Shown in pieces: positions 1 through 7,201 of a DNA stretch of 64,000 nucleotides (position 1 is its first letter; each line of letters begins with the position of its first letter). The DNA is from Hymenobacter busanensis. Lineage in GTDB: Bacteria > Bacteroidota > Bacteroidia > Cytophagales > Hymenobacteraceae. The translations under genes were made by a program, and so were the position numbers. The stretch lies in assembly GCF_008727865.1 (NCBI RefSeq), contig NZ_VTWU01000003.1, positions 248,001-312,000 on the forward strand. The letters run 5' to 3'. The notes beneath the pieces are model-generated. The model worked only from the letters and a program-made list of their open reading frames with translations, was not told the origin of the DNA and ran no database searches.

Positions 1-1
1 A

Positions 2-115
2 CTCACGCACGTGTTTGCCGCCATCTGGATTCTGAACCACATGAAAGACCACGGCGCGGAGTTTACGGCCGCGCTGCGCGAATACACCAAAAAGGTGCGC
101 GTGTCCATCAGCTAA
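2..115 (+). CDS. C-terminal end of an unidentified protein (5' truncated)
   Basis: An open frame enters from the left edge and ends at TAA 113-115, giving 37 residues that finish in KKVRVSIS. The visible part is mostly helical-looking (AAIWILNHMKDHG) with a basic tail. A 19-bp terminator-type inverted repeat begins 15 bases after the stop, which supports this being a real gene end. I do not recognise the family from so short a piece. Confidence 0.55.
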   Translation, partial: LTHVFAAIWILNHMKDHGAEFTAALREYTKKVRVSIS

Positions 116-129
116 TCGAGCTGTAGCTA

Positions 130-190
130 AACGCCAACGGCCCACCGGACAGCCTCCCCTACAGAGGCCACCCGGTGGGCCGTTGGCGTT
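130..190. terminator. Bidirectional terminator, 19-bp perfect stem
   Basis: Arms 130-148 and 172-190 are perfect reverse complements (AACGCCAACGGCCCACCGG and its complement) with a 23-base loop. The structure lies exactly between two convergent genes, so it can end transcription from both sides. Confidence 0.8.
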
Positions 191-197
191 GCGGCAC

Positions 198-854
198 TTA
201 ATGGCGGTCGGCTACGTACGACGACCTGTTCTTCTTCTTGTCGCGGAAGGCGCGCTTGGCGGCGCCTTTGTTCAGGGCCACCAGCGGCGCGGGCGTTACG
301 TGCGTGGTTTGGCTGGCCGCCACCAGCCACTTGCCGTTGCGCTTGATGAAAAACCGCGTTACGCGGTATTCGCCCGTCACGCTGGTGCCGTCGAGCTGGC
401 CCCGGAAGCTGGTGTTGTGAATGACCAGGCCGGTGTTGCCGTACACGCGCACCACGTACTCGAAACCCTTGTTGATGTCGCACTGCGCGGCGTCGTTGGC
501 AATGGCGGCCAGCACATCGGCCTTGCCCGTTACCAAGCCCTTGGAGTTGACGGCCACGTACTCGTCGGCCAGCAAATGCGTGATGGTTTCGGCGTCGCTG
601 CGCAGGGTGGCGTCGGCCAGCACGCCGTCAATACGGAGCAGCTCGGTGGCGTCGGGGCCGTCGGAAACGGGCAGGAACGCGGCGGCGCGGGCGGCGGCTT
701 CGGCCCGGGCGGCGCGCTCGGCTTTGGTGCGGGCCGCCGCCGCCGCGGCAATCTTGGCTTTGCGGGCTTTGTCCGACATCGGGCGCCGTTGGGCCTGAGT
801 GGGGGTTGCCAGCGCGGTCAATAGAAGCAGGAGCAGCAGTAGGCGTGTTTTCAT
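198..854 (-). CDS. Secreted DUF4440 / SnoaL-like (NTF2 fold) protein
   Basis: The 218-residue product starts at MKTRLLLLLLLLTALA; the frame stays open 11 codons upstream, but this Met directly precedes a clear signal peptide ending near TQAQ. An Ala/Arg/Lys-rich helical stretch (about 25-55) follows. The C-terminal ~125 residues match the DUF4440/SnoaL-like pattern, with motifs such as LADEYVAVNSKG, GEYRVTRFFIKRNGKWLVAAS and a final THV. Such domains are small alpha+beta barrels found in isomerases and many proteins of unknown role. Export is inferred from the signal peptide. No substrate can be named, and the gene stands alone between terminators. Confidence 0.8.
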   Translation of the reverse strand: MKTRLLLLLLLLTALATPTQAQRRPMSDKARKAKIAAAAAARTKAERAARAEAAARAAAFLPVSDGPDATELLRIDGVLADATLRSDAETITHLLADEYVAVNSKGLVTGKADVLAAIANDAAQCDINKGFEYVVRVYGNTGLVIHNTSFRGQLDGTSVTGEYRVTRFFIKRNGKWLVAASQTTHVTPAPLVALNKGAAKRAFRDKKKNRSSYVADRH

Positions 855-994
855 AGAGAAGCAGTTGCCTGTGAGACAGTGAGGCAAAGGACTTCAGGAA
901 CAGCCGAGCAGTCAATAACATGATGATGTGGTATTATGAAAATATTTACTTTAACTAAAATAGCACGGCGCTTGCTGCACGCTCAACCCGACTC

Positions 995-1034
995 AAAAAA
1001 CAACGCCTTCCCGCTGTGAAGCAGAAAGGCGTTG
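995..1034 (-). terminator. Rho-independent terminator of the crtD-cruF-tetR operon
   Basis: Arms CAACGCCTT (1001-1009) and AAGGCGTTG (1026-1034) pair perfectly. On the minus strand the stem is followed by a T run (A run at 995-1000 on the plus strand). It lies 34 bases beyond the tetR stop. Confidence 0.8.
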
Positions 1035-1067
1035 GAATATCTGGTTCCAGCCGGGTGGGCCGAAGGG

Positions 1068-1676
1068 CTACATACGCGAAAAATGCTCGGCGGCGGCCTG
1101 AATGCCTTCTTCGGTGCACAGCCCCCGGATATAGTAGAGGTAGATGCTGCGGTACACCTCCGCAATGCTGTAGCGGCTGGGCGGAAACACTTGCTCGTTC
1201 AGCAGCAGGTTCACCATTTCCAGGATGATCTTGGTTACCAGCCCAATGTTGATGTCGCCGCGGATCATCTTCTGCAGCACTCCGTCGTTGAGAATCTGGT
1301 GCATCTGCGGCCCGGAGTAGTTGGTCAGGTGGTCGAGGGCCAGGTCCCAGGCTTCGGGGTATTTCTGGATGTCGGCAATGTACTGGGGCGACACCTGGCG
1401 CAGGTCTTTGATGCCGATTTCCAGCAACGACAACAGACGCTTGATGGCGTTAGGCTCCTGTGCAAACAGCGCGGCGTGCACGCGTTTCTGTCGGGCAATG
1501 TCGTATTGCGTGACCTGCAGCACAAGGTCGGCTTTGTCGCGGAACATCTCGCGGAACGTGGCCGGCGACACGTCCAGCTTGGCCGTTATCTGCTCCTGGG
1601 AGTTGCTGTCGATGCCTTCGCGCAGAAACAGGTGGTACGCTTCGTCGAGGAGGGTATCGCGCAAAGTCGGATTCAT
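1068..1676 (-). CDS. TetR/AcrR-family transcriptional regulator
   Basis: A 202-residue protein with the usual TetR layout. The N-terminal helix-turn-helix is at about 8-55 (EAYHLFLREG, then the recognition region QITAKLDVSPATFREMFRDK). An all-helical C-terminal ligand/dimer domain follows. It is the last gene of a minus-strand set with crtD and cruF, 43 bp after cruF, and is followed by a strong terminator. The context suggests it controls the carotenoid operon or responds to a membrane or lipid signal, but no operator was identified. Family assignment is firm; target and ligand are unknown. Confidence 0.85.
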   Translation of the reverse strand: MNPTLRDTLLDEAYHLFLREGIDSNSQEQITAKLDVSPATFREMFRDKADLVLQVTQYDIARQKRVHAALFAQEPNAIKRLLSLLEIGIKDLRQVSPQYIADIQKYPEAWDLALDHLTNYSGPQMHQILNDGVLQKMIRGDINIGLVTKIILEMVNLLLNEQVFPPSRYSIAEVYRSIYLYYIRGLCTEEGIQAAAEHFSRM

Positions 1677-1719
1677 AGAGGGGAAAGGAAGGGGCGAGAA
1701 GGCGCGGCAGCCAGGAAAA

Positions 1720-2415
1720 TTAGCGGATAAAGTAGCCTAAACCAAAAAAGAAGAGCAGCTGCAGCAAATACACGAACGGCACCAGCGGATTGCGGCCGGG
1801 CTGTACGTGCGTGGAATTCAAGTAGATCTGCAGAATAAACGATACGGCAAACCAGGCTTTGAAATTTTGCAGCGGAATAACTCCGAAGCGCCACTGCCAC
1901 CAGCCAAAATGCACCGCCACCGGCTCAATGCACACGTCGAGCCCCACCATGAGCACGGCCGCCAGCAAGGCCCGCAGCAACCCGGGCAGCGGCAGTCGTT
2001 GCGCAAGGCCGCCGGCAAGGTAAGTGAGCAGCAGCCAGTTCAGCCCGATGATGAGCGGTACCCCAAGTACCCGAATGCCCAGCGTGTTGCCGTAGTCGTA
2101 CTGCCCGAAAATGATGCCGGTGCGCACGCCCGCTACTTCGATTCCAAAGCCCACCAGCATTACGGTCAGGCAAAACCAACCAAACATGGGTGCGGGGCTG
2201 TGCCGGTCGTGGGCCAGCAACAGGGCGGCAGTCAGCAGCAGGTTCAGCGGTACAAACTGCAGGTAAAAGCTGGGGTCCTTCGAAAAGGCCAGCCCCACAA
2301 AACCCGTTACGTGAAACAACAGCAGGATGCCCTGGGCCACGCGCAAACGGCGCTGGGGTGGGTGGGCAGCCGGTGGTGCCGGGGCTGCCGAGGTAGCAGG
2401 ATCGGAGTAAGGCAT
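1720..2415 (-). CDS. cruF: Carotenoid 1',2'-hydratase family protein CruF (DUF422)
   Basis: A 231-residue integral membrane protein with about seven hydrophobic segments. It carries CruF/DUF422 features: FGWFCLTVMLVGFGIEVAGV, GQYDYGNTLG, VPLIIGLNW and the C-terminal W-Q-W-R, FKAWFAVSF and N-P-L-V-P-F-V-Y blocks. CruF adds water across the 1',2' double bond of the psi end of carotenoids such as gamma-carotene. It starts 24 bp after crtD, the usual partner that introduces the 3',4' double bond after hydration, so the two act in sequence in the inner membrane. A Pro/Ala-rich N-terminus (1-22) precedes the first membrane segment. Confidence 0.88.
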   Translation of the reverse strand: MPYSDPATSAAPAPPAAHPPQRRLRVAQGILLLFHVTGFVGLAFSKDPSFYLQFVPLNLLLTAALLLAHDRHSPAPMFGWFCLTVMLVGFGIEVAGVRTGIIFGQYDYGNTLGIRVLGVPLIIGLNWLLLTYLAGGLAQRLPLPGLLRALLAAVLMVGLDVCIEPVAVHFGWWQWRFGVIPLQNFKAWFAVSFILQIYLNSTHVQPGRNPLVPFVYLLQLLFFFGLGYFIR

Positions 2416-2428
2416 GGGAGGGAGTTTA

Positions 2429-2457
2429 TTAATTAATAATTAGGAATTATTAATTAA
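2429..2457. repeat. AT-only 13-bp inverted repeat overlapping the crtD stop
   Basis: Arms TTAATTAATAATT (2429-2441) and AATTATTAATTAA (2445-2457) are perfect complements around AGG. They span the last codons and stop of crtD and part of the 24-bp gap to cruF. The run of A/T stands out in very GC-rich surroundings. It could be a processing or attenuation site, or a protein-binding palindrome. Confidence 0.6.
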
Positions 2458-3951
2458 GTCAGCGGCTATTTTGGCGGAGAGCAGGCAGAGCGGAATGCCG
2501 CCGCCGGGATGCACCGAGCCGCCGCAAAAGTACAGCCCTTCAAGTTGGCGTGAAAAGTTGGGGTGCCGCAGAAACGCCGCCAGCAGGGTGTTCGACGAAC
2601 TGCCGTAGAGCGCCCCGCCAAACGACGACGTATCGTGGGCAATGCCGGGCGGCGTCCACACCCGCTCGGCCCGTATCAAAGGGGCAACGTCGGTGCCCAG
2701 GGCTTGGTTCAGGCGGCGCAGCACGGCGGCGCGGGTTTGCCGGCAGAGGGCCTCCCAGTCCTGGCCCTGGTCGTGGGGCACGTTCACCATCACAAACCAG
2801 TTTTCGTGGCCGGGCGGCGCGTCGGCAGGCGTTTTTTTGGAGGTGATGTTCACGTACACCGTCACGTCGTCGGCCACGGTGTGCTGTTGGAAGATGGCCT
2901 CGAACTCGTGCTGGTAGTCGGCCGAGAAGAAGATATTGTGCAGGCCCAGTTCGGGGAATTCGCGGGCCATGCCCCAGTAGAAGATCAGGGCCGAGGAAGA
3001 GCGGGGCTGGGCCAGGGTGCGCTCGGGCGCGGGCTGGTGGGGCAGCAGGCGGCGGTAGGTCGGCATCACGTCGGCGTTGCTCACCACCAAGCCAAAGTCG
3101 TACACGTCCTGGGCTGTACGAATACCCGTGACGCGGCCGCCGGCGGTCAGGATTTCCTCCACCGGCTCGGCGTAGCGAAACTGCACGCCCAGCTCCTCGG
3201 CCAGGCGCACCAGGCTTTGGGCAATGCTGTAGATGCCACCCTCGGGGTAGTAGGCGCCCAGGCCGTGCTCGAGGTGCGGAATGAGGCTGAGCGTGGCCGG
3301 CGCCTGGTAAGGGTCGGAGCCGTTGTAGGTGGCAAAACGGTCGAAGAGCTGCACGAGGCGCGGCTCCTGCGGGAAAGCGCGGCGGTGGCGGGCGTGCATG
3401 GTGCTCAGCAGCCCCAACTCGGGCAGCACGGCCATAGCCCGGAGCGTATCGGCGCTGAAATACGTTTGGGTGCGGTGCAACGACTTGTGCAGAAACGTCT
3501 GGGCGGTGGCGTTGTATGCCCGGCCGCTGCTGCGCAGGAAGCGCCGCACCTCGGCCGCGGGCACGCCCAATTTCGTTTCGATTTCGGCGGCAAACCGCGC
3601 TTCATCGGCCCAGGCGGTGAGGCGGGTGCCGTCGGCGAAGAAGTACTGCGTGATGGGGTCGAGCCGCTCGTAGCGGAAGTAGTCCTCGGGCCGGCGACCG
3701 GCGAGGCGAAACAGCTCATCGACCAGCGCGGGCAGCGTAAACAGCGACGGGCCGGCATCGAAGCGGTAGCCGCCGGGCAAATCGAACTGGTGCATTTTGC
3801 CCCCAAACGAAGCCTGCGCCTCGAACACCGTGACGCGGTGCCCCGCTACGGCCAGCCGCACGGCCGCCGCAATGCCGCCAATGCCCGCGCCCACTACGGC
3901 AACGGGCCGCTTGGGCGCGGCCAAAGAACGGCGGGAAGAACCAGAAGCCAT
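2440..3951 (-). CDS. crtD: Carotenoid 3',4'-desaturase (CrtD-type, phytoene desaturase family)
   Basis: A 503-residue FAD-dependent desaturase. The start chosen is MASGSSRRS, just before the dinucleotide-binding motif VAVVGAGIGGIAAAVRLA; the frame stays open upstream through non-coding sequence, so longer starts are unlikely. After the Rossmann motif come FGGKMHQF, YRFDAGPSLFTLP and the C-terminal CrtI-family signature GGSVHPGGGIPLCLLSAKI. The Gly-Gly-Ser-Val-His form is the one I associate with CrtD rather than phytoene-desaturating CrtI. Immediate linkage to cruF fits conversion of 1'-hydroxy carotenoids to 3',4'-didehydro products. CrtI activity cannot be excluded by sequence alone. Confidence 0.82.
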   Translation of the reverse strand: MASGSSRRSLAAPKRPVAVVGAGIGGIAAAVRLAVAGHRVTVFEAQASFGGKMHQFDLPGGYRFDAGPSLFTLPALVDELFRLAGRRPEDYFRYERLDPITQYFFADGTRLTAWADEARFAAEIETKLGVPAAEVRRFLRSSGRAYNATAQTFLHKSLHRTQTYFSADTLRAMAVLPELGLLSTMHARHRRAFPQEPRLVQLFDRFATYNGSDPYQAPATLSLIPHLEHGLGAYYPEGGIYSIAQSLVRLAEELGVQFRYAEPVEEILTAGGRVTGIRTAQDVYDFGLVVSNADVMPTYRRLLPHQPAPERTLAQPRSSSALIFYWGMAREFPELGLHNIFFSADYQHEFEAIFQQHTVADDVTVYVNITSKKTPADAPPGHENWFVMVNVPHDQGQDWEALCRQTRAAVLRRLNQALGTDVAPLIRAERVWTPPGIAHDTSSFGGALYGSSSNTLLAAFLRHPNFSRQLEGLYFCGGSVHPGGGIPLCLLSAKIAADLINNS

Positions 3952-4045
3952 ATTAGATAACCAGAAACCGCGGGCCCGGTGTGGCAGGCCGCTGGTGCAA
4001 GAAACGATGGAGCGCGGCAATGTTTGGACCGCGGCTAAAAATGCG

Positions 4046-4079
4046 CGAAGCCTTCTGCCGGGTGGGGCAGAAGGCTTCG
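4046..4079 (-). terminator. Terminator hairpin between a small ORF and crtD
   Basis: A 14-bp perfect stem: CGAAGCCTTCTGCC (4046-4059) and its complement (4066-4079), with a 6-base loop. A short A run at 4037-4040 gives a weak U tract on the minus strand. It probably ends the 41-residue gene at 4101-4226. Confidence 0.65.
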
Positions 4080-4100
4080 GCCAGGAAAGCAGCGCAGCGG

Positions 4101-4226
4101 CTAGTCTTTCTTGATGCAGTTGGGGACGGTTTTGCCGTCTTTTTTCTTGGTGCCGGCTTGCTCGTAGCCTTTCCAGCACGGGTCTTCTTTCTTATGGGTG
4201 GCGGCGGTGGTTTTCTTGGTAGGCAT
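4101..4226 (-). CDS. 41-residue basic protein with CWKGYE motif
   Basis: A short frame reads MPTKKTTAATHKKEDPCWKG, then YEQAGTKKKDGKTVPNCIKK and a final Asp. The C-W-K-G-Y-E ... G-K-K/T-V-P-N-C pattern recurs, as I recall, in small Bacteroidetes and phage proteins of unknown role, including as a tail on larger proteins. Two cysteines 22 residues apart and many lysines suggest a metal- or nucleic-acid-binding knob, but this is inference. A terminator hairpin follows, which supports expression as its own gene. Confidence 0.65.
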   Translation of the reverse strand: MPTKKTTAATHKKEDPCWKGYEQAGTKKKDGKTVPNCIKKD

Positions 4227-4360
4227 GACCGTGGGGTTTGGGTGAAACAGCAGGGTCGGAGTGCAGGGAAATACGCCGACGCGGTACCAAAAGTTGACTT
4301 AGCCCGGAAAGCATCGGCGGTATAAATCCGGAAAAGCGGCCTGAAACGTACTTTCTGCCC

Positions 4361-5428
4361 ATGAAAAAACTGCTGTTGCTGGGCTTGTTGGTATTGCTGA
4401 AATCGGCCGAAAGCCGAGCCCAGGCCACGGCTGCGCTGCCGGTGGGAGCGGGCCTCACGGCTACCTACTACGCGGGCATGAATTTCGAGCGGCCGGTCGT
4501 CACGCGCATCGATGCGGCCATCGACTTCAACTGGCACGTGCGGCCGCCGGCCCCGGGCGTACCGGCCGAGCGGTTTTCGGTGCGCTGGGAAGGCTACGTG
4601 CTGGCGCCCGTCAGCGGCGAGTATATTTTCTCGACCATAATGGACGACGGCCTGCGGGTGTGGCTGGGCGACAAGCAGCTTCTGAACTACTGGCGCGACC
4701 AGGACCACGTGCCGGCGGCGGTGCGGATTCGGCTGCGGGCCGGCCGCTACTACCGCCTGCGCGTCGACTACTTCCAGAACAGCCTCGACAGCCGCGCCCT
4801 GCTGCAGTGGCAGCGCCCCGACCAGCCCCGCACCCGCGAACCAGTGGGCCGCCGCTACCTGTTTGCGCGCCTGCCTACCAACCGGCCTGCGCCAGCCGCG
4901 CCGGCAGTAACTGCGCGACTGGTTTCGCGCCGCCCGGCCACCGCGTCGCTGGCAACACGTTCTGCTGCGCGCCGCGCCGCGGTGGCCGCCCCAGCGCCCC
5001 GCCCCGATACCGTAGTCGCAACTGCAGCTAAAGTCGCCGTAGCGGCCGTGCTGCCCGACACCTTGCCCGAACTGACCGGCCTGGCCAAAGGCACGGCCGT
5101 GGAACTGCGGAAACTTTACTTTGAGCAAGGCAAAGCCCGGCTGCTACCCACGTCGCAGCCCGAGCTAAACCGCTTGGTGCGCGCCCTGCAGCGGCAAGCG
5201 GCGCTGCGCCTGGAAATAGCCGGCTACACCGACAACGTGGGCAACGCGGCCAAAAACCTGGCGCTGTCGCAGCAGCGGGCGGCATTGGTGCGCGGTTACC
5301 TCGTGCAGCACGGCATCGACTCGGGCCGGCTGACGGCGCAGGGCTACGGCGGCACCCGCCCCGTGGCCAACAACGCCGACCCGCAGCAACGCCCCCGCAA
5401 CCGGCGCGTGGAGGTGGTGGTGCGGTAA
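4361..5428 (+). CDS. PA14 domain - OmpA C-terminal domain envelope protein
   Basis: The 355-residue protein starts with a signal peptide (MKKLLLLGLLVLLKSAESRA). Residues ~30-155 form a PA14-like beta-barrel (GLTATYYAG, RWEGYVLAPVSGEYIF, DDGLRVWLGD, YFQN), a fold that often binds carbohydrate. An Ala/Pro/Arg-rich linker spans ~160-240. The C-terminal ~110 residues are an OmpA-like peptidoglycan-binding domain (LRLEIAGYTDNVGN, LSQQRAALVRGYL, QGYGGTRPVANN, NRRVEVVV). It therefore probably sits in the periplasm or outer membrane, anchored to the wall while the PA14 domain contacts glycans. No TonB or porin barrel is present. Confidence 0.88.
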   Translation: MKKLLLLGLLVLLKSAESRAQATAALPVGAGLTATYYAGMNFERPVVTRIDAAIDFNWHVRPPAPGVPAERFSVRWEGYVLAPVSGEYIFSTIMDDGLRVWLGDKQLLNYWRDQDHVPAAVRIRLRAGRYYRLRVDYFQNSLDSRALLQWQRPDQPRTREPVGRRYLFARLPTNRPAPAAPAVTARLVSRRPATASLATRSAARRAAVAAPAPRPDTVVATAAKVAVAAVLPDTLPELTGLAKGTAVELRKLYFEQGKARLLPTSQPELNRLVRALQRQAALRLEIAGYTDNVGNAAKNLALSQQRAALVRGYLVQHGIDSGRLTAQGYGGTRPVANNADPQQRPRNRRVEVVVR

Positions 5429-5508
5429 ATCGGTTGGCAGAACGGGTAGCTCGGCTGTGCCGCGGGTTTTTGCGTAGAGTCTTTTGCCCAACTGTTCTAC
5501 GTACTTCT

Positions 5509-6483
5509 ATGGCTACCAAAAAAGCTGCGTCGGCCAAGGCGGCCGCACCAAAACCCGCTGCCGCCGGTGCGGCAGCCAAGTCGGCTTCCAAGGCCAAGCC
5601 CGCTGCGGCGCCCAAGCCCGAAAAGCGGCGCACGGCGGCCCAAATGAAATCGGAAAAGCAACCCTACCCGGCCAGCCAGGAGGCCATGCGGCAGCGGCCC
5701 GATTCGGACTTCAAGCACTACCGCGCCGCCGGCAAATTGGACGGCCGCGTTGCCCTGGTAACCGGCGGCGACTCCGGCATCGGGCGGGCCGTGGCCATGG
5801 CGTTTGCGCTGGAAGGCGCCGACGTGGCCATCGTGTACAACGAAAACGACGCCGACGCCGAGGTGACGCGCAAGTTTGTGGAAAAGCAGAAGCGCCGTTG
5901 CCTCGTACTCAAGCTCGATGTGCGCGACTCGGAGCAGTGCCGACAGGCCGTGCGCCGCACCGTGCGCGAACTGGGCGGGCTGCACGTGCTCGTCAACAAC
6001 GCCGCGTTTCAGATGTCGCAGCCCAAGTTTGAGGACGTGACCGAGGAGCAGATTCGCCGCACCTTCGACACCAACATTCTGGGCTATATCTGGATGGCCC
6101 AGGCCGCCATTCCGCACCTGCGCGCCGGCGACTGTATCATCAACACCGGCAGCATCGTAGGCCTCACGGGCCACCCCACGCTCATCGACTACACCTGCAC
6201 CAAGTCGGCCATTCACGCCCTCACCAAAAGCCTGGCGCAGTACCTAGGCGAAAAAAACATCCGCGTCAACTGCGTGGTGCCGGGCCCGGTCTGGACGCCG
6301 AATATTCCGGGCACCATGCCGCCCGAAGACATCAAAAACTTCGGCTACGAAGTGGCGCTGAAACGCCCCGGCCAACCCGAGGAGCTGGCGCCGGCCTACG
6401 TGCTACTGGCCTCGCAGGACGGCTCGTTCATGACCGGCAGCCTCGTGCACGTGACGGGCGGCAAGCTCAGCAGCGACCAGTAA
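5509..6483 (+). CDS. SDR-family oxidoreductase with Lys/Ala/Pro-rich N-terminal tail
   Basis: A 324-residue protein; the ATG at 5509 begins MATKKAASAKAAAPKPAAAG, and the 25 codons open upstream are probably untranslated. Residues 1-47 are a low-complexity, strongly basic tail like those of histone H1-like proteins. From ~60 there is a classical short-chain dehydrogenase: cofactor motif VTGGDSGIGRAVAM, NNAAFQ, catalytic Ser in NTGSIVG and the YTCTK Tyr/Lys pair, then PGPVWTPNIPGTMP and the C-terminal GGKLSSDQ. It resembles the YhdG/YghA-type SDRs common in stress or glucose-dehydrogenase contexts; substrate unknown. It opens a same-strand run with the GMC module (95 bp to the next start). Confidence 0.87.
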   Translation: MATKKAASAKAAAPKPAAAGAAAKSASKAKPAAAPKPEKRRTAAQMKSEKQPYPASQEAMRQRPDSDFKHYRAAGKLDGRVALVTGGDSGIGRAVAMAFALEGADVAIVYNENDADAEVTRKFVEKQKRRCLVLKLDVRDSEQCRQAVRRTVRELGGLHVLVNNAAFQMSQPKFEDVTEEQIRRTFDTNILGYIWMAQAAIPHLRAGDCIINTGSIVGLTGHPTLIDYTCTKSAIHALTKSLAQYLGEKNIRVNCVVPGPVWTPNIPGTMPPEDIKNFGYEVALKRPGQPEELAPAYVLLASQDGSFMTGSLVHVTGGKLSSDQ

Positions 6484-6578
6484 GTCTGCGCGCATACCAG
6501 CTGGTTTTGCCCGCGGAGCCCAGCTCCTCCGCCAAAATGCTTTACAGCCGCCACACCCGGCTTCACCCAATTTACTCC

Positions 6579-7190
6579 ATGCCCGCCGCACCCCACCACC
6601 CCGAAAACACCGTTCGGGCCCTGATCGAGTCGCCGCACGTCAGCGCCGCCACCCGCGCGGCCCTGCTCGACCGACTCGAAACGGCCGCTCAGCCCTACAC
6701 CCCGCAGTTTTTTGACGCCGACACGTTTGCGCTGCTGCAAGCCGTGTGTGCCCGCCTGCTGCCCCAGCCCGAGCGGGCAGCCCCCATCGAGGTTGCACCA
6801 AGAATCGACGAGCGACTGGCCGCGGGCTTGTCCGACGGATGGCGCTACGACGTGCTGCCGCCCGACCGCGAAGCCTACCGCCTCGGCTTAGGCGGTATTC
6901 AGCAGGAGGCACAGGCGCAATTCGGTCAGCCCTTTGCCCAGCTCGCGCCCGAGCAGCAAGACGAGACGCTGCGCCGCGTGCAGCAAGCAACGGCGGCCGG
7001 CGCGGCCTGGCAGACCCTGGATGGCCCGCGCTTTTTCGAGGAGCTGCTGGCCGAGGCCACCGCGCTGTACTATCAACATCCGCTGGCCCAGGAAGAAATC
7101 GGTTACGTGGGCATGGCCGATCTGCCGGCGTGGACCCGCATCGGCCTCGACGAGCGCGAAGACCGGGAACCGCAACCTATTCAGCCCTAA
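6579..7190 (+). CDS. Gluconate 2-dehydrogenase subunit 3 family protein
   Basis: A 203-residue protein. The ATG at 6579 (MPAAPHHPENTVRAL) is chosen because the upstream open codons lie in spacer. The pattern RALIESPHVSAATRAALLDR, FDADTFALLQAVCARLLPQ, GWRYDVLPPDREAYRLGLGG and the C-terminal EEIGYVGMADLPAW is typical of the small subunit that accompanies membrane or periplasmic GMC sugar dehydrogenases. No Tat or Sec signal is visible, unlike many family members that carry their partner across the membrane. The GMC gene starts 11 bp after its stop, so the two very likely form one enzyme. Confidence 0.85.
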   Translation: MPAAPHHPENTVRALIESPHVSAATRAALLDRLETAAQPYTPQFFDADTFALLQAVCARLLPQPERAAPIEVAPRIDERLAAGLSDGWRYDVLPPDREAYRLGLGGIQQEAQAQFGQPFAQLAPEQQDETLRRVQQATAAGAAWQTLDGPRFFEELLAEATALYYQHPLAQEEIGYVGMADLPAWTRIGLDEREDREPQPIQP

Positions 7191-7201
7191 GCGCGACGAC
7201 G

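Noticed and set aside
3952-4179. N-terminal extension of CrtD to 4179
   Set aside because: The extra residues are translated spacer and hairpin sequence; the FAD motif lies right after the Met at 3951.
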